From: Drechmeria coniospora
Taxonomy: Eukaryota > Ascomycota > Sordariomycetes > Hypocreales > Ophiocordycipitaceae
Assembly (NCBI RefSeq): GCF_001625195.1
Contig: NC_054389.1
Location: 6,382,520 to 6,446,519 of the forward strand
Reading direction: 5' to 3'
Length of the DNA: 64,000 nt
Shown here: positions 1 to 11,800 of the stretch, piece by piece
How the letters are laid out: each line of letters begins with the position of its first letter
Numbering within the stretch: position 1 is the first letter of the stretch
Made by a program: the position numbers and the translations under genes
Notes under the pieces: model-generated
What the model was told of the DNA's origin: nothing
The model's database searches: none
What the model saw: only the letters and a program-made list of their open reading frames with translations

Positions 1-721
1 TTCCTGCTCATGGACACGCGGGAGTCTCGGTGGCTGCCTACGGTCCTGGGTAAGGCCGCTGGCAAGGTTGTCATGAACGCAGCGCTAGGATTTGACTCGT
101 ACGTCGTCATGCGGCACGGAGCCGAGGGCAAGGGGGGTGACCAACCAACGCTGGGTTGCTACTTTTGCAACGACGTCGTCGCGCCGGCGGATGTAAGTTT
201 TTCTACCGACAGGCCCACTCTCTGATGTGAATGCTCACCTGTCACGATAGTCGATGAAAGACCAAACACTCGATCAGCAGTGTACCGTTACCAGGCCTGG
301 TGTCGCCGCCATGGCCTCGGCCCTCTTGGTCGAACTTCTTGTAAGCCTTTTGCAACATCCGCTGGGAAAGGATGCCCCGGCACCGCAGCCCAAGGCAGGC
401 TCAATTCCGGAAAGGGACCCGCCGGAGCATCCCCTCGGTCTCGTCCCGCATCAGATTCGAGGTTACGTCTCCAACTTTCAAAACATGGTCATTCGAGGCC
501 ACTCTTATGATAGCTGCAGTGCTTGTTGCCCGAAGATCCTGGACGCGTATCGAAAAAACGGCTGGGATTTTGTGAAGAGAGCCTTGCAGGAGAAGGATTA
601 CGTTGCCGAGCTTTCGGGCCTCGCCGAGTTGCACCGCCGGACGGAGGAGGTCGCGGGGCAGGTTGACTGGGAGGATGGCGATGACGAAATCGAGGATGAG
701 GGCGAGGGCGAGTTAATCTGA
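1..721 (+). CDS. ATG7: Atg7, E1-like autophagy enzyme (3' part only)
   Basis: This is the C-terminal part of the E1-like enzyme that activates Atg8 and Atg12 for autophagosome formation; the 5' part lies outside the window. Exon 1..192 is open from base 1. An intron (193..250, GTAAGT..TAG) joins ..APAD to SMKDQ.., and the last exon is 251..721. The peptide [12 protein letters not shown] contains the catalytic cysteine context of Atg7 (the Cys507 region of yeast). Two CxxC pairs, CYFC before it and CSAC after it, match the structural zinc site. The acidic tail after the last pair fits the short C-terminal segment that recruits Atg8/Atg3. Identification is by motif and is firm. Nothing looks broken. 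Confidence 0.95.
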
Positions 722-1328
722 GGGATGGCCGACCGCATGCCTCCCGGTTGGATGTACAGTGTTGCATGGCGCTTCGCGCTGACTGTTGTTGGGGAGGCAC
801 GCAGCGTTGTTGGAGCTGGCGTTCAAAGGCGGACTATGTGCGCTTTGGTTATTGATTGATTAGACACGCCGGTTCGCTGCCAACTGAATTCTTCCGAATT
901 GATAGGCATTACAGGTGTGCTTCACTTCCTTCGCTTCCGGATGGGATGTCAGCAGGGATGAGATGGGAGGAGTGATTTCTGTCGAGACAGTGGACTCGAC
1001 AGCGGCTTCAAGGCCCTCTGCTGAATCGGAGGTTGCGATTTCGCATTATCAGTGTGATTCATGACGTATTCGAATGCACAGGAAGATGTTAATTAACCTA
1101 ACTAGCGTGAGGACAGTACACATAGGTCAAGTAGCTGTATAATACATTATCTGTGTGTACTTACAGTGGTGAGGTCAGGTCGTGTAAATGAATCACGTGA
1201 TTCGCCAAGTTCCCTGGGGAGACAGTTCCGAACTAGGTACTAACCTTCCAAGTACTTACTTGCAGGACAGCGCGGAAACTTGCACGGAACGCGCCTGGGG
1301 CTTCCACGGATTGACTCGACCGACGACA
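722..1328. other. Spacer between ATG7 and GPI11
   Basis: No credible coding frame is present. It should hold the ATG7 3' UTR and the GPI11 promoter and 5' UTR. The open frame that runs into GPI11 from base 1188 is treated as 5' leader. Confidence 0.6.
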
Positions 1329-2170
1329 ATGCCGCTCGTCGATCCCGTCACCATGTCGTCGACACTCACCAAGGGATCTTCGACCCAGAGCATCGATGCG
1401 GCGAACCGGATAGCTGCAATCAACCCGGTCCTCGTCCTCGACTCGCCCCTGGCGAAGCGCCTGGCATGGGCCCGTCCCGCTGTTCTCCTGGCACTGCTCG
1501 CCGTCCGCTTCAACGCACTCGTGGCCGAACCGGTGGCGACACTGCAGTACGCCCTACCCGTCGTTGTCGGCATCCAGTCGGCGTATGCGATACTCTGTCT
1601 CCCCGTCGCCGGCTCGCAGCCGCCCAAGAAGGCTCGACGGGGCGACAAGAGGAAGGGGAGCGAGGTGTCGGGTCCGAACCCGATCTCGGTAAGCGAGCCA
1701 GCCGCCTTGCCATGGAATGATGTGGGCTGCTGCTGATGGGAATCGAAACATGATAGGCTGCCATTCTATCCCTCGTCTTGACCATCATCACCATGCCGGC
1801 CGTCCATGTCCTCTTCGTCCTCTTCGGTGCGCCTTTCCTCGACCACATGCCGCATACGCTGCTCTGCTCGGCGCACTTTGCGCTGCTCGCTTTGTTCCCG
1901 ACCGTATACGCGCGCGGCGTCGACGGCAGAGCTCTCATCGCCGTGGCGGGCGCGTCGGCGCCCCTGGATGAAACGTTTGGCAGCCTCGTCGGCGCGGCCG
2001 TCGGCGCGTGGCTAGGCGCCGTGCCGATCCCACTGGACTGGGATCGGGAGTGGCAGAAGTGGCCTGTCACCATCGTCGTCGGCATGTACCTCGGCTCCTC
2101 GCTGTGCAGCTGGGCCGGGGCTGCGTTCCATGGGACGACGTTCGGCGGGCGTGCGACAAAGGACGACTGA
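1329..2170 (+). CDS. GPI11: GPI ethanolamine-phosphate transferase subunit Gpi11 (PIG-F)
   Basis: Gpi11/PIG-F is a multi-pass ER membrane protein that partners the enzymes adding ethanolamine phosphate to the GPI-anchor precursor. There are two exons, 1329..1688 and 1757..2170, giving about 257 residues. The intron starts GTAAGC and ends TAG, and the join is in phase 0. The protein has several hydrophobic helices, a conserved FGAPFLDH segment and the C-terminal [12 protein letters not shown] motif that is diagnostic of the family. ATG 1329 was chosen because the upstream in-frame residues do not resemble the family and the hydrophobic core starts soon after. The short charged loop before the intron ([10 protein letters not shown]) looks lineage-variable. 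Confidence 0.9.
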
Positions 2171-4950
2171 GACTCACATCGATAGGTGCAGGTACGGACA
2201 CAGATCGGATGAGCGAGGTTGTCTACGTACATGTGTATTACTATATGCGTGGACACGCGTACAAGTACATGTACAAGCACACGTCACCTACACTTACCTG
2301 CCGGGCTAGATGATGCACGGCGATGGGGTCTCGTTCCCAAGAAGGTCACCGACGCACACCAGCTCGCTTTCCCGTCCTGTCCTGTGCCGTGTGGCTCACC
2401 GCGTCCGACTGCGTGTGGAAGCACCTTCGGGGCACTTCCGGGAGCACAAGTGGTGCCATCTCGATGAACTGCAGGCCGCGTCGTTCTAGATTTGCCGCTG
2501 TCGGGGTGCCCGCGTTGCCAGGCCCAAAGGCGTTGTCTCGACAAGGAGGGAGTCGTTGCGCCCTCCTGTCCGTCCCGGCCCGTGCACTCAAGTCGATACT
2601 AGCACTCTGTACTCCGTACAAGGACTGGGATCCATGCAAGGAAATGACTGGGTGCGTGATGGATGAGTTGGTACTTGTACATGCGAGCACGTGCACGGAG
2701 TAGAGGATATCTAGTTGTACAGTGTATAGAGATGGGTGAAGGATATGAACAGGATTTGTGGGGTATTAGTACGTTCGTGGAATGTTGCAGGTATTACGAG
2801 ATACTCCGTAGTATCCTCGGTGCTTCTCTTGTCAGGGCTAGACGTAGGTATTACTGCCAACTGGATGTATTACTTACTTGCTTGTTTGCGTCCGTTTGAA
2901 ATACTCCCTAGTACGGAAGCAACTTGCCGATGTTCGTGTGGCATCAGCCGTGCCGTCGCCACAAGTACGAGATCTAGGCGTTGGGGGACCCAGTGCTCCG
3001 CACTATTGTACAAGGACTAATGGCAACCATACACACTATTTTACCGACTAGGTATGTACCTACTTACTTATCTTAGTAGGTACATACGAGCCCTAACACT
3101 TTGCTGGACAGTAAGTACGGAGTAGTTATACTTGGGAAGTAGGTGTACGCAAGTACATGTACTTACATGCACATTTGCGTACATGTACTTACATGCACAT
3201 GTACATGTACATGCTCGTATCCATGGGCGAGCACTTGAAAGAGCAAGAGCCTTGTATCGTATTAATAACACTGTACATCCCTGGTACTCGCACATGGATA
3301 CACGAAGTCTTTCGCATAGAAAGTGCTCCGTGCAAAGAATCAATCATTGGGTGCCGGCTGCGTCGTGGCCGATTGTGGCGCAACGTTGTTTCCGAGAGCC
3401 CACGCCAGCCCTGGAGCCGATCGTGAAAGAATTGAGGAACGAATGTACTCCGTGCCAGCATGTACTACCCTAGTCGTTAGTCGTTACCAAGTCTTTGTAC
3501 CGCGAGTGCACGGAATTCATTCGAAAATCACGACTTCAGCGGTCAAGAGCATCCTAATGCGCCGTGCGCGTACCTGGAGAGATTTGCCCAGTATTACTAC
3601 AGGTAGGTCTTTGTTGTTGAGAAGCCGAGGAGGCGGCAAGCTGGAGACTAACAAAACAGCGAACAGCGAATGACGTAGTGGGCGACTCCGGCCGCTACGC
3701 CATGGCCTAAGGCCGGATGGCGTAACGCTGATTGGAGGCTCGGTAGGTCACGATGTCGACGACCCTGGTTATTGTGGCTTCGGCGGAGGCTCCTGTGATG
3801 TACTTGCACTTGCACGTATCAGTATATACTTGTACGGAGTACTTGCACTGAACTTAGGTACATACTTATCCTAGTATGCATAGTCCGAGTTACGTGTGCA
3901 GTACGGAGTACATGTCCTTGTGCAGTAAGTACCTGTTGTTGTGGTTGCAAGTACATGTACAAGTACTGTACATACATGCGGTCTTGGATGAGCTACCAAA
4001 GTCCTTCGTCGGGCTGGGTCACTGCGACTCCTCACAGCCACGATGCCGGTGATTCGGGAAGTTGGGTGCACAGGCTTTCATGTCAACACTGCGAATACAC
4101 CTACAGCAAGCACGGGGCACTACTGCGTTAGATGCACGCGCTTGTCGTTGGCTGATTTGCCGTGAGGTCTTTCGGCGGGTGGGCGCATGTTGCTGCTTTG
4201 TGACGGCCAACGCATGACGCGTAATGTAGTTGAAAGTGGTAGGCCGCAGCAGCGGAGACCCCGTCGGCATGGGTGTTTCCATCCTGCCTCGACCCCGAGC
4301 GCATCAACGGCGAGTCGATGACGCAGGACTGGACTTGTGGGCCTGACGGCAGGGTTGGTTGGCGCTGGCTGACACTTGTTGACGTCGTCCTGTTATCACA
4401 CTCGAGGTCTCGTTCCCACCCACATACGAGGATACATGCGAGCGGATGCGGGATACGGCACAGGTCGACCGGGTACTTTGAAATACCTAAACGTGGGCAC
4501 GACCGTCGGCTATTCCGATGTAACCTCCTGTAGCGCTCCGTCGTGGAGCTGTACACTGCATTCATTGCTTGTACATGAACGTGCCCGTTGGTGTGCACCA
4601 ACTTGTACAGGCACCGGTACATGTACTTACATGCACCTGCACCAAGTGCTACAGTGAGCACTTGTACTCTGTAGCACGGCTGACGCTTGCGGCCGGCGGC
4701 AAGCCCGCACAACCCGAACCGAACCGAAGCTTCCCTGCTCCCCTCTCAGCACCGTCCTGTATTTAAATCGACCCTTCCCGATGCTGTCACTCTCTGGCTT
4801 TGCATTCCTCCCCCACTCCCGACCCCCCATCTCACGTCCCGTTTGTGCCCTTGTGCGACGAGCAAAACAGCAGACCAACCTGGGGATCGAGACCTCGCCT
4901 GCGACACCATTCTTACCAGCAAGCTCTATTGTGAAGACTAAAAAGTCAAC
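2171..4950. repeat. Gene-poor spacer with GTAC-rich islands
   Basis: No gene is supported. Islands of GTAC-centred words lie at about 2220-2290, 3044-3240, 3790-3975 and 4565-4680. A 22-bp direct repeat (3153..3174 and 3179..3200) holds GTACATGTACTTACATGCAC. The right end contains the PMP3 promoter. Confidence 0.7.
4760..4768 (+). promoter_or_regulatory. Probable TATA element of PMP3
   Basis: TATTTAAAT lies 183 bp before the PMP3 start. A CCCCT stress-response-like element (4740..4744) sits just upstream. Pmp3 genes are stress-responsive in yeast, so this fits, but the assignment is inferred from position only. Confidence 0.4.
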
Positions 4951-5417
4951 ATGGCTCTCACTTGCAGGTAGGCAAGACCCTCCCGCGTTCGAATGGAGGA
5001 GAGTGCGAGGCGTCGTCGCCTCCGCCGCCGAATTTGTCGTCGTGACGGCTGCATCGCATCGCTTGCTTTGTCGCCACCCTCCTCGTCTGTCCCGATTGAT
5101 CCGGTCTGGTCTAACCATCTACTCGCAGCGACATTTGCAAATTCATTTTTGCAGTTCTCCTCCCTCCTCTGGGTGTTTTCCTCGAGGTCGGCTGCGGCGT
5201 TGATCTGCTCATCAACGTGTGTTTAACCATCCTTGGTACGTTGACTTGGCCATGACTTTGTTCCTTGCTTGTTGCCGATTTTGGTTTCCTTTTTTGGTTT
5301 TGTTTATTGATGATGATGATGATGATTTTGTTGTTGCCTTCATTTGCATGTACTAACCCTTCGCCAGGTTACATCCCCGGCATCATCCACGCCTTCTATA
5401 TCATCTTGACGAGATAG
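4951..5417 (+). CDS. PMP3: Plasma membrane proteolipid 3 (57 aa)
   Basis: A tiny two-helix plasma membrane proteolipid of the Pmp3/UPF0057 (LTI6/RCI2) family, which affects membrane potential and cation tolerance. It is split into three exons, 4951..4967 (17 nt), 5129..5235 and 5368..5417, which is why no long open frame reveals it. The spliced product is 57 residues, the family's usual size. It begins MALTCSDICKF and contains LPPLGVFLEVGCG and LLINVCLTILGYIPGIIHAF, the two conserved helices. Intron 1 ends CTCGCAG; intron 2 has a perfect TACTAAC branch site (5351..5357) and a (GAT)6 tract. All joins keep frame. Confidence 0.95.
5309..5326 (+). repeat. (GAT)6 microsatellite in PMP3 intron 2
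   Basis: Six perfect GAT units lie inside the second PMP3 intron. Confidence 0.9.
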
Positions 5418-7994
5418 AGTTGGAGCAACAGAGGTCGCTAGTGTGCTATCGATGCCCAGCAGCCGAACTCGATGACGGATACAACGAACGGCCACGCCGA
5501 TTCATTGAGCGGCTAGACAGACAATGGGGCTTGGACGCATACAGTTGGCTTTGGTCGGCCTTAGCCGCCCGAGCTTCTGTATGACGGACAATCTGCCAGC
5601 GTCTTGCCAGTCCGCCAGTTGTCTTTCTCTTCTTCTGTCTTTTTTTTTCGTTCTCCAGTCAATGAGGGGATGACAGCCTTCGGAGGTGGATGATACACCT
5701 AGGAATATTCTTGGATGCCTACTTCTCATGGATACCCATTAATACAAGATTCTTGACACGCACGCACGGCTTCGTCTTTCCATTGACAGCTTAAAGTAAG
5801 CCTGGAACGACGAATGCGCCACAAACGTGACTGGCAGGACAACACGCGCTCCGCTAAGCCTCTTTGACGACCTCACTACAATCCAAACATGTACCTCTCA
5901 GCCGCAGGGGGCAGTACTCCGTACATGGGTGATTCATCACGTGAGTGTGCAGTTTGTATCTCGAATCATTCTGGGACCGGGGTGACAACGAACTTGGCAA
6001 GAGGCTCAGGACAATCAATGTACACGCCTCTTGCTTTGGAGCATAAACCATGGATAACCGACTTGATTGGCGCCTGTACCGTCTCTCCGAGGAGATATAC
6101 AACCCATAGGAGCATCGTATCGAAGACAATATATCAATTCCAACACCGGCATGGGGTTGAACGTGGAACCGGGTTCACCTACGGTCTAATCGGCGGACCG
6201 AGGCCCGGACGATAGCCATCGCCAAGGCCACCGATGCGTGTACAGTGGTGTTAGCTAAAAACGCCGTTATTCTTTGGCCCGAGAAATAGAAACCGACGAC
6301 ATCATCAAGAGTAAAGCGCAAACGACCCGAGAGATAAACGATGCGATCGTTGATATCATGTCGGATAACTCCTTCGGAGAGCACGACGGACACGTCGGAG
6401 CGGAGCCACGTCAAGAGTGAAATAAACTTCCGACGTTGCAGCCGGCGGGCCGCTATCGCAACGAGGGAGGATGCTGCAGGAATATTCCAGGATTATGACC
6501 GCAATTATCCGACCGCAGGTGCGTTGACCTGGCATTCGCCCAATCTCCGATGCGTTAGATCAACAGTCTGCACCACTCGGACCTGGTACTTGGCAGCTCT
6601 ACGGCGCACAGCTGACCAAGAAGAGATCTTCTGTAAAAAAGTAGGCGAACGTGAAGGGACAGCATCCTTGCAATCTTACTTCCAGTGGACCGGCGGGCGA
6701 TGTAATCACCCTCCACGCAGCATTAGCCGCCGTGGTACAATTGAGCGTACGTGGTCATTTGGGCGTATCGAAATCATCATCCTCGCCTCAGAGGAGATAC
6801 GAGAGCCTGGTCAGCCTGCTCCACGGGAATGACTTTCGGAATTCCTGTCGCGCTGATCTAGTTAGTAGTTGATACTGTCTCGATACCCAGCGGGTGTGAA
6901 GTGAAGGCGACGTATGCTGGCTTGTTTGAAGGGCAAGAACATGCGACCAGCAACCAGCCACCAGCCCTATAATTCGTATATAATCCTGATCGGCATTCCG
7001 GCTTCTCCTACACCAAGAAGGCATCGAGTGTGGCGTTTGATGGAGTGCAGTGTTCACGATGGAGCAGATGTTTCAAAGCAATATGCTTTGCCATTCTGTT
7101 GAGATAAATTAGCGACTTCTCAACGCAAATAAAATGCCACCGAACAGTATTTGCAGCAGTTTGCTTTGAGTCTTGTGTGAACAGCGTGTTGCTTGACGTC
7201 GGTCAAGAAGTGTTTGTCAGCCTTTGACAACTTGGGCGCCAAGCTGTAGATGCTCGATACTGCAGCAAGACAAGCTTTGAACCAGGTCAATTTCATGCGT
7301 GCATGCACGGAGTACTTAAGTATGAGCAAGATGATGATCGACCGATTCACTACCAGGAAGCTACAGATTGTATTATTACGTACTTTCGTATTGTAGTCAA
7401 GGTGCGATCTCGCAGGCCCCGTCCACAGGCCACCAACATGGGACACCCGTTGCATTCTACCCTGTTTCTCCCGTACTTCGACCCACTCCGGCCGGCTCCG
7501 AAAAGGTGGCACCACCGACGACTCGGAGTGCTCAAAGCCTCCAACTGAATCCGGACGCTTGTTTTTTTTTAGTTAGAATGGCGGCTCCGCTATTGGTCGA
7601 TTTGTTCTCCAGTGGTATGATATTGTGGCCATACTGCGATGACATCTGCCCACCACCAACTTGCGTTGTCTGATAATGACTGATGCAAAGGGGCTGGAGA
7701 AAGCCATGAGACGAAATCGTTTCAATCGGTTGCAGATAGTAGCGAGAAGGGAGGACGGCGTACGAATACAAAAGGCCATGGTTGCACCGCATATTGATGT
7801 TACAATCCGATCCATCTCAGCTCAGTTCAAGGTGCTTGTACATCAAACTATCTACTCTCATCCAAAGAGATACCACGCCACTCTATTTCATTTCAGCTTG
7901 GGAACGTCTTGTGACAACACACGGCTTGAACGAAGCACGAAGAAATCACCTCTCATCTCAAAAAAGAAAACCCCCCCGCCAAAAAAGCCACAAG
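5418..7994. other. 2.6-kb gene-poor stretch
   Basis: Only short, uncharacteristic frames are present and no family is recognised. GTAC words are sparse here compared with other spacers. About 6190-6430 has two protein-like frames separated by stops, which may be a decayed gene (see findings). Confidence 0.5.
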
Positions 7995-8301
7995 ATGAAT
8001 CCCTCCGTCACTCGTGTTGTCGCCCGGAGACCCTTCTCCATGATGATGCGCCTTCGCTCGGCAGCTCGCTCATTTGAAGCCCATCCCTTCCAACGGCTAC
8101 CCGTGTCGCAACAGGCCGCCCGAGGGGATTGGGGAGCCGAGATGAAGCGAGTGGGCAAGCAAGCAGCCATGTGAGCCACACCTCGTCCCACGCACGGCTC
8201 GAAGAAATACTGATGGAAAGTGATGCAGCTTCTTCCCCGGCTTCGCGGTTCTCCTTGGATGGCCCCTGGCCGCCAAGTCCATCTTCGACGGACATGTCTA
8301 A
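7995..8301 (+). CDS. Small mitochondrial inner-membrane protein, Cox26-like (82 aa)
   Basis: Two exons (7995..8170 and 8229..8301) separated by a GTGAGC..GCAG intron encode 82 residues. The N-terminus is rich in Arg, Ser and Met without acidic residues, as in a mitochondrial presequence (VTRVVARRPFSMM). A short soluble stretch (GDWGAEMKRVGKQAA) leads into one membrane helix, IFFPGFAVLLGWPLAAKSIF. The LGWP turn near the C-terminus recalls the yeast Cox26 subunit of the respiratory supercomplex. That comparison is from memory and the similarity is short, so the function is a suggestion; the gene model itself is good because the splice restores a single helix and a stop. Confidence 0.7.
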
Positions 8302-8878
8302 AAATCTCAAGTCCCCGACGAACGGATCGTACGAATTGGATAAAGCAAGACAGTTGATCCCTGCGACTTGCCCTCTTTCGAGTAATGTCGTTGTGGATAC
8401 CTAGGCCAGCAGCATGTTCAGACGCCATGCTGGTACATTGGGAATTTATTTGCATGGGGAAATACCATGGAGTTTCGGTGAAATTTACATGTACATATGG
8501 GTGCCATGTTCTTAATGCATGGCATGGGTAGATTGTTGAGCTCGATTCATTACCATTAAGCAGCATCGCAATGAATACGAGACTTATACGAGACTTTAAC
8601 ACGTAACCACACAAAGGCCTAATGCTTCCTTGTCAGTGAATGCTTCATTTATTTTTTTTCTTTGATTTTGTGCATGCGTTACTCGGCATGCGGCAACGTA
8701 ATTAATTCACAAGAGGACGCAACTTGCGATGTGGAATGCAGCAGACACGGTGGTGAACTTCGCGGGTCGTGGAGGGTCACGTGAGCAGGCATCACCCACG
8801 TCATCTGTCGCGTCATGTAGCGAATAGATCCAGGATTCGTTTCGTTTCATGGCTTGACTGCCCCACCAACTCAGCGAC
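8302..8878. other. Spacer upstream of the SNF2 gene
   Basis: No gene is visible. It contains T-rich runs (8649..8670) and presumably the promoter of the SNF2 translocase gene. Confidence 0.5.
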
Positions 8879-11800
8879 ATGTCGAATAATGGCAGGCAAA
8901 CTGCAATCATAGTGCTCGACGATGAAAACACTTCCTCAGATGCCGAAAACAAGACATCTCTTAATGGCCCACGGAAAAGAAAAGCTGATGAGGACGAGGA
9001 GGGGGAAGTAGAAGTGGAAGAAAAGGTGCGGTGGACTGACGACTCCGATTGCCCACCAGTCAATCCAAAAAAGAAACGGAGGGCAAACCGGAAATCGGCG
9101 GTCAAGAAAGGTGAAACGTCCGATGCCCATGGAGACCGGAGCAAGGAAACGAGAAATGAAGACGACGAATTGAAGGAAGCTGGTATTCCGGACTATCTCC
9201 AGGATCGCCGGCGCGCGTTTAACGCCAAGAAGCAGCAGAATCACGACGCCGCCCTCATGTTCCCCCCCGACTACACGGACATTGAATTGGACGATGCCGG
9301 ACAGCTGGGAAGGCCTTTGGAGGAGAGACCGCAGTTTGATGCCGCCAGCGGTGTTAAGCCATCGAGACCCTACAAAGACATTGAGCTTCCCCACTCTGGC
9401 GGTCTCATTCCCGCTGCCGTCGCCCAGTACCTGCGAGACTACCAAGTGGTCGGCGTTGAGTTCCTCCACCGCAAATTTGTCTTGCAGCAAGGCGGGATCC
9501 TGGGAGACGACATGGGCTTGGGCAAGACCGTCCAGGTTGCCGCTTTCCTCGCCGCCGCATTCGGCAAAACGGCGGACGAGCGTGACGGCCGTCGCATGCG
9601 AGAGATGCGATATTGCCCCGGCCGCTGGTATCCACGGATACTTCTCATCTGTCCCGGCTCTCTCATCATGAACTGGATCAACGAAATGAACCGATGGGGA
9701 TGGTGGCATATCGATGTCTGCCATGGTGCCAACAAGGAGGACGTCATCAACACGGCCCGCTCTGGTCTTCTCGAAATCATGATCACGACGTACGATACCT
9801 ACAAGAGCTGCCGCAGTTCCATCAACATAGTGCAGTGGGATGCAGTCATCTGCGACGAGTGCCACCGCGTCAAGGACAGGTATTCCGAGACGACCAAGGC
9901 ACTCGCCGAAGTGAATGCGCTCTGCCGAATAGGCCTCACCGGAACGGCCATTCAGAACAAGTACGAGGAGCTCTGGACCATTCTTGATTGGACGAACCCG
10001 GGCCGGTTTGGAACGCAGGCAGAGTGGTGGCACAGCATCACCAGGCCCTTGACCGTTGGCCAGTCCCATAGTGCGACGGTGGCCCAGCTCAGCCTCGCCA
10101 GACAGACGGCCAAGAGACTCGTCCAAAACCTACTCCCCCGATTTTTCCTGAGGCGAATGAAAACGTTGATTGCCCATCAACTGCCAAAGAAAACCGACAG
10201 GGTCGTCTTCTGCCCCCTCACCGATGTTCAGAGGGAAGCGTATGAGAACTTTCTCGCGAGCCCAGCGCTTGAGCTTCTGCGGACGGTCTCGGACATGTGC
10301 AACCACGGCAGGAAGAAGGGCTGGTGCTGCATGAAAGAGGTTCCGGAGGGTGGCAGATGGCAGAACATTGTCTTTCCGAGCATCATTACCCTGCAGAAGC
10401 TCGCGAACCATCTTACATTGTTGATTCCATCCACGACCGACCTAGAGCCCAGGCACGAGTCGGAGCTCCGGACTCTGCAGACGTGCATGCCGACTAGGTG
10501 GAAAACGCTCTATGAGAATAGGGATCAGATTAGGAACCTCGTCAATCCCGACTTCTGCGGAAAGTGGATGATTCTCAAGAAGCTTCTCAGGTTTTGGCAC
10601 AGCGGCGGGGACAAAGTCCTCATCTTCTCTCATAGCGTGCGCTTGCTACGCATCTTGCAGCATCTATTCGCCAACACGAGCTACAACGTGAGTTTCCTGG
10701 ATGGATCGCTCAGCTACGAGGCCCGGCAAGACGTCGTCGACACCTTCAACTCGGACCCGTCCCAGTTTGTCTTTCTCATCTCGACCAAGGCCGGCGGCGT
10801 CGGTCTCAACATCACGGCTGCAAACAAGGTCGTCATCATAGACCCGCATTGGAACCCGTCCTACGACCTACAGGCTCAAGATCGTGCGTACCGGATTGGC
10901 CAGACGCGAGATGTTGAAGTCTTTCGGCTCATTTCTCTCGGCACGGTCGAGGAGATTGTGTACGCACGACAGATCTACAAGCAGCAGCAAGCAAACATCG
11001 GCTACACCGCCTCATCCGAGCGCCGATACTTTAAAGGCGTCCAACAGGACACCGAAAGGAAGGGAGAAATATTTGGTCTCGCCAACATCTTCACCTATCA
11101 TCCCGACAGCGGCTTGCTTCGAGACATTGTGAACAAGACCAACATTGCCGAGACCAAGGCAGGAGTACATCTAGTGGACGTGGACATGGAGAAGGTGGCC
11201 GAGGATGAGGAGAACCTGAGCTTGCCCAAGAGGGAAGAGGCCGATGACGAAGATGGAGGATTGGGTCAACTAGCCGAACTGTTGAAGGCGCAGAACCAAG
11301 AGAAGCTGCTGGAGTCCCAGAAGTCGGCTACACCGAAGACGGACGCCATCCAGGCGATTCTCACCTCCGTCGGTGTGGAGTACACGCACGACAACTCGGA
11401 GGTCATCGGCACGTCCAAAGTCGAGGAACAGCTTTCTCGCCAGGCGGCCATGGCTTCCTACGCAGATGGTGACATCGGAGGACAGAACACGCTCTTTGCC
11501 GATACGGACGAGGAGGACGAGAGCGACAGGCTGCACAGATTATACCGCCCGCCCGAGGGTGTTTGCCTTCGGCAGTTTTGCCAAATGGCTGACGAGTTTG
11601 GATTTGATAGCGTGACGCAGTTCGCGCTTGTCGTGGAGAATTGGTCGCAAGAGGCGAGAAGGAACTGCCTCGATACATTTTACCGGAGGCGAAAAGCGAT
11701 CGTTGCCAAGGCTGCCCGTACGGAACAAGATGGCGATATGGCAACCAGAGATATGGGCGGAGTGGCAGGCGATATCAAACAGGGGACGCTACCCTCGCCG

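Noticed and set aside
8936..10126. 396-codon open frame antisense to the SNF2 gene
   Set aside because: It is a shadow of the helicase core in a GC-biased gene; it has no recognisable domain and the sense strand carries clear SNF2 motifs.
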